From: a virus
Length of the DNA stretch: 28,967 nucleotides
Direction: 5' to 3' (one strand)
IMG/VR virus record: IMGVR_UViG_3300027763_000183
Location: 1 to 28,967 of that record
The stretch's first letter is position 1. Each line of letters begins with the position of its first letter. The notes under the pieces are model-generated. The model had not been told where the DNA came from. It ran no database searches and was given only the letters and a program-made list of their open reading frames with translations. Both the position numbers and the translations under genes were made by a program. Below are positions 28,041 through 28,967 of the stretch, in pieces.

Positions 28041-28068
28041 TATACGTGCGCGTGTGCGCGTGTGCGCG
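28041..28068. repeat. 28-bp alternating purine-pyrimidine tract
   Basis: Fourteen consecutive pyrimidine-purine steps, mostly CG and TG (core GTGCGCGTGTGCGCGTGTGC), in a very AT-rich setting. Such tracts readily form Z-DNA under negative supercoiling. TATATATA follows directly. Confidence 0.85.
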
Positions 28069-28178
28069 TCCTATATATAGTAATAAAAAATAAAAAGATG
28101 ACACAAAAATGACATTCGAAGTTTGCATTTATGGATTTTTTTATTATGTCCAATGCATTGTACACCAACAAATGTTTG

Positions 28179-28273
28179 TATACTATAGTAGACACCATGC
28201 GTCCAGCATAATGGACGGTTTTATTGTACAAAATAATGTACAAAGTTGGGGTTGCCGTGTCTACTATTCTATA
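28179..28273. repeat. Large inverted repeat enclosing two hairpins
   Basis: TATACTATAGTAGACAC (28179-28195) pairs with GTGTCTACTATTCTATA (28257-28273), 15 of 17 positions. The enclosed loop holds two further perfect hairpins: GTCCA/TGGAC (28201-28216) and TTGTAC/GTACAA (28224-28243). The result is a cloverleaf-like or multi-branched fold in RNA or single-stranded DNA. The right arm also joins a CCGTGT/ACACGG hairpin (28255-28278), an alternative fold. Confidence 0.7.
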
Positions 28274-28388
28274 CACGGTGTCCAAAAAAGAGGACGGGGA
28301 TATTTTTTTTGTGGGGCTGAGGCTGGGATCCGCTAGCGGTAGACTCCAACACTTGCGAGATAACTCAATTTGCTTAATTCATAACCCA

Positions 28389-28444
28389 GGGGGGCTTTAT
28401 TTTACTTTTTTTATACCAGGGGGGGGTATTTTTAAAACAGGGGG
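28389..28444 (+). repeat. Spaced G-runs (6, 8 and 5 G)
   Basis: G-runs at 28389-28394, 28419-28426 and 28440-28444, each followed by a T-rich stretch (TTTATTTT, TATTTTTA, CATTTTTG), in otherwise AT-rich DNA. With further GGGG tracts at about 28249, 28296 and 28313 a quadruplex on the plus strand is conceivable. Confidence 0.6.
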
Positions 28445-28559
28445 AGCCATTTTTGTACTTATATACATTATACCCACCAATTATTCACATTTTTGGGTCT
28501 AAACCCGGTATTTTTGATGACAATCAACATATTATCTACATTATTATCAACATTAAAAC

Positions 28560-28592
28560 AAAAAAACCCCAACCGAAACGAAACAGCTGGGG
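28560..28592 (-). terminator. Intrinsic terminator after the right-edge genes
   Basis: Minus strand CCCCAGC (28586-28592), 12-base loop, GTTGGGG (28567-28573), then seven T. A 7-bp stem with one G-T pair. It ends transcription from the genes at 28615-28967. Confidence 0.8.
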
Positions 28593-28614
28593 CTAAATTA
28601 ACTAAACTAACCTA

Positions 28615-28707
28615 TTAATCTTGATCTTCCGGGGGAAACACAGCATCCCACACATAAAGCACTATACCTATGGATATCAGTATTAAAATAATATTATAAG
28701 CGAACAT
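28615..28707 (-). CDS. Tiny membrane protein, 30 aa
   Basis: ATG at 28707 one base after the upstream stop. The product is MFAYNIILILISIGIVLYVW followed by an acidic end (DAVFPPEDQD): one transmembrane helix with an acidic tail. The frame ends 23 bases before the terminator. The compact spacing supports it as a real gene. Function unknown; a holin or membrane regulator is possible. Confidence 0.55.
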   Translation of the reverse strand: MFAYNIILILISIGIVLYVWDAVFPPEDQD

Positions 28708-28708
28708 G

Positions 28709-28966
28709 TTATAAGTTGGATACATCTCTGTCTTGGCTTAAAATTACGTCTACGTAGTCAACTACTACAAAATGGGCTGGATGGAAGTTTTGAACCATTC
28801 TAAGCGTCTTAAATGCTTTCCATACACTGGAAACTATCTTTACGTTGGCAAATGCGCTAGAGAAGCCTATTTTATATTCTCCACACGTTATACTTGGGAT
28901 TATACTTCCTGTCTTTAGTCCCTCTCTTATTGTTCCGTACTTATGATCTATGTTTGTGTTTACTTC
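28709..28966 (-). CDS. C-terminal part of an unidentified gene (partial)
   Basis: The minus-strand frame is open from the window edge to TAA at 28709-28711 and gives 85 residues (EVNTNIDHKYGTIREGLKTG at the start, DYVDVILSQDRDVSNL at the end). It has alternating strands and helices and no membrane segment. An internal ATG exists, but the reading continues upstream, so the start lies outside the window. Family not recognised. Confidence 0.65.
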   Translation of the reverse strand, partial: EVNTNIDHKYGTIREGLKTGSIIPSITCGEYKIGFSSAFANVKIVSSVWKAFKTLRMVQNFHPAHFVVVDYVDVILSQDRDVSNL

Positions 28967-28967
28967 T

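Larger units (their letters stand above)
27865..28560. other. Gene-free candidate replication origin / regulatory region
   Basis: Between the leftward promoter and the terminator at 28560-28592 there is no credible gene; the ORFs here overlap repeats and have no coding character. From left to right: a very AT-rich block (27865-28020, a possible unwinding element), the alternating Y-R tract (28041-28068), a cruciform-type inverted repeat (28179-28273), a CCGCTAGCGG palindrome (28330-28339), G-runs (28389-28444) and one exact TTATNCACA box (28481-28489). With two DnaA-IV-like proteins encoded nearby, an origin is plausible but unproven. Confidence 0.45.

Noticed and set aside
28040-28336. ORFs on both strands over 28040-28285 and 28109-28336
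   Set aside because: They run through the alternating Y-R tract and the inverted repeat, lack coding-like composition, and read runs such as RTRTRAHAHV that come from the repeat itself.
28224-28502. Plus-strand ORF of 92 codons
   Set aside because: It crosses the inverted repeat and G-runs, and the residues (PGGLYFTFFIPGGGIFKTGG) reflect G/T runs, not a protein family.
1-28967. CRISPR array
   Set aside because: No direct repeats of 23-40 bases with regular spacers are present; the repeats at 5781-6036 are short, unequal and only paired.

Overview
The window looks like part of a tailed phage (Caudoviricetes) genome that infects a member of the Bacteroidota, probably a flavobacterium-like host. 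The host guess rests on promoters of the Bacteroidota type (TTG, 19 bases, TAnnTTTG), AT-rich coding sequence, A-rich start regions with few Shine-Dalgarno sites, a lipoprotein-type u-spanin candidate, and several small protein families I know from Bacteroidota phages (KQTAVEWL / AKEMEKEQI proteins, 'LYANINAKKKRIAAGSGE' proteins). No ribosomal or host housekeeping gene is present.

Layout. (1) 1-1633, plus strand: tightly packed, very small Lys/Ala-rich proteins, probably the end of the virion module, plus a 36-residue membrane protein. It meets the next block tail to tail; the two stop codons share TTATAA. (2) 1628-5738, minus strand: large terminase, a possible small terminase, a DUF3310 protein, a calcineurin-like phosphoesterase and a u-spanin candidate. 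(3) 5769-7785: repeat-rich intergenic DNA, a GIY-YIG endonuclease, two small genes, and a gene-free stretch holding an outsized tRNA-like RNA. (4) 7786-17504, minus strand: nucleotide and DNA metabolism. It holds a class II ribonucleotide reductase with an in-frame LAGLIDADG intein, a MazG-like protein, a family B DNA polymerase, a T7 gp4-like primase-helicase broken into two genes inside its Walker A loop by a split intein with a free-standing HNH endonuclease gene between the halves, a DnaA domain IV-like protein and a serine recombinase. (5) 17486-27149, minus strand: about 30 small, mostly acidic genes with overlapping starts and stops, including a membrane-anchored glucosaminidase-type lysin, a second DnaA-IV-like protein, an Api92/YubB-like protein and a gp88-family Cys-motif protein. 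(6) 27150-28560: no credible gene. It holds a near-perfect minus-strand promoter, a hairpin-rich transcribed leader, an AT-rich block, a 28-bp alternating Y-R tract, a cruciform-forming element and G-runs; I read it as leader plus candidate origin. (7) 28560-28967: a terminator, a 30-residue membrane protein and the end of a further gene.

How it works together. Most of the window is transcribed leftward. The early small-gene block leads into the replication genes, then nucleotide metabolism, lysis and packaging. The helicase can only be active if two separately made polypeptides are joined by protein trans-splicing, because the insertion point divides the ATP-binding loop.

The strongest unexplained signal is an 8-base word, GGHCTCAG (H = A, C or T). 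I found 22 exact copies on both strands, in all three reading frames and also outside genes, where base composition predicts about one. Other notable items are the split-intein helicase, possible leaderless promoters directly before start codons (including the HNH gene), the 126-nt tRNA-like RNA with mini-hairpins in its D-loop and variable arm, and many membrane or basic proteins under 60 residues.
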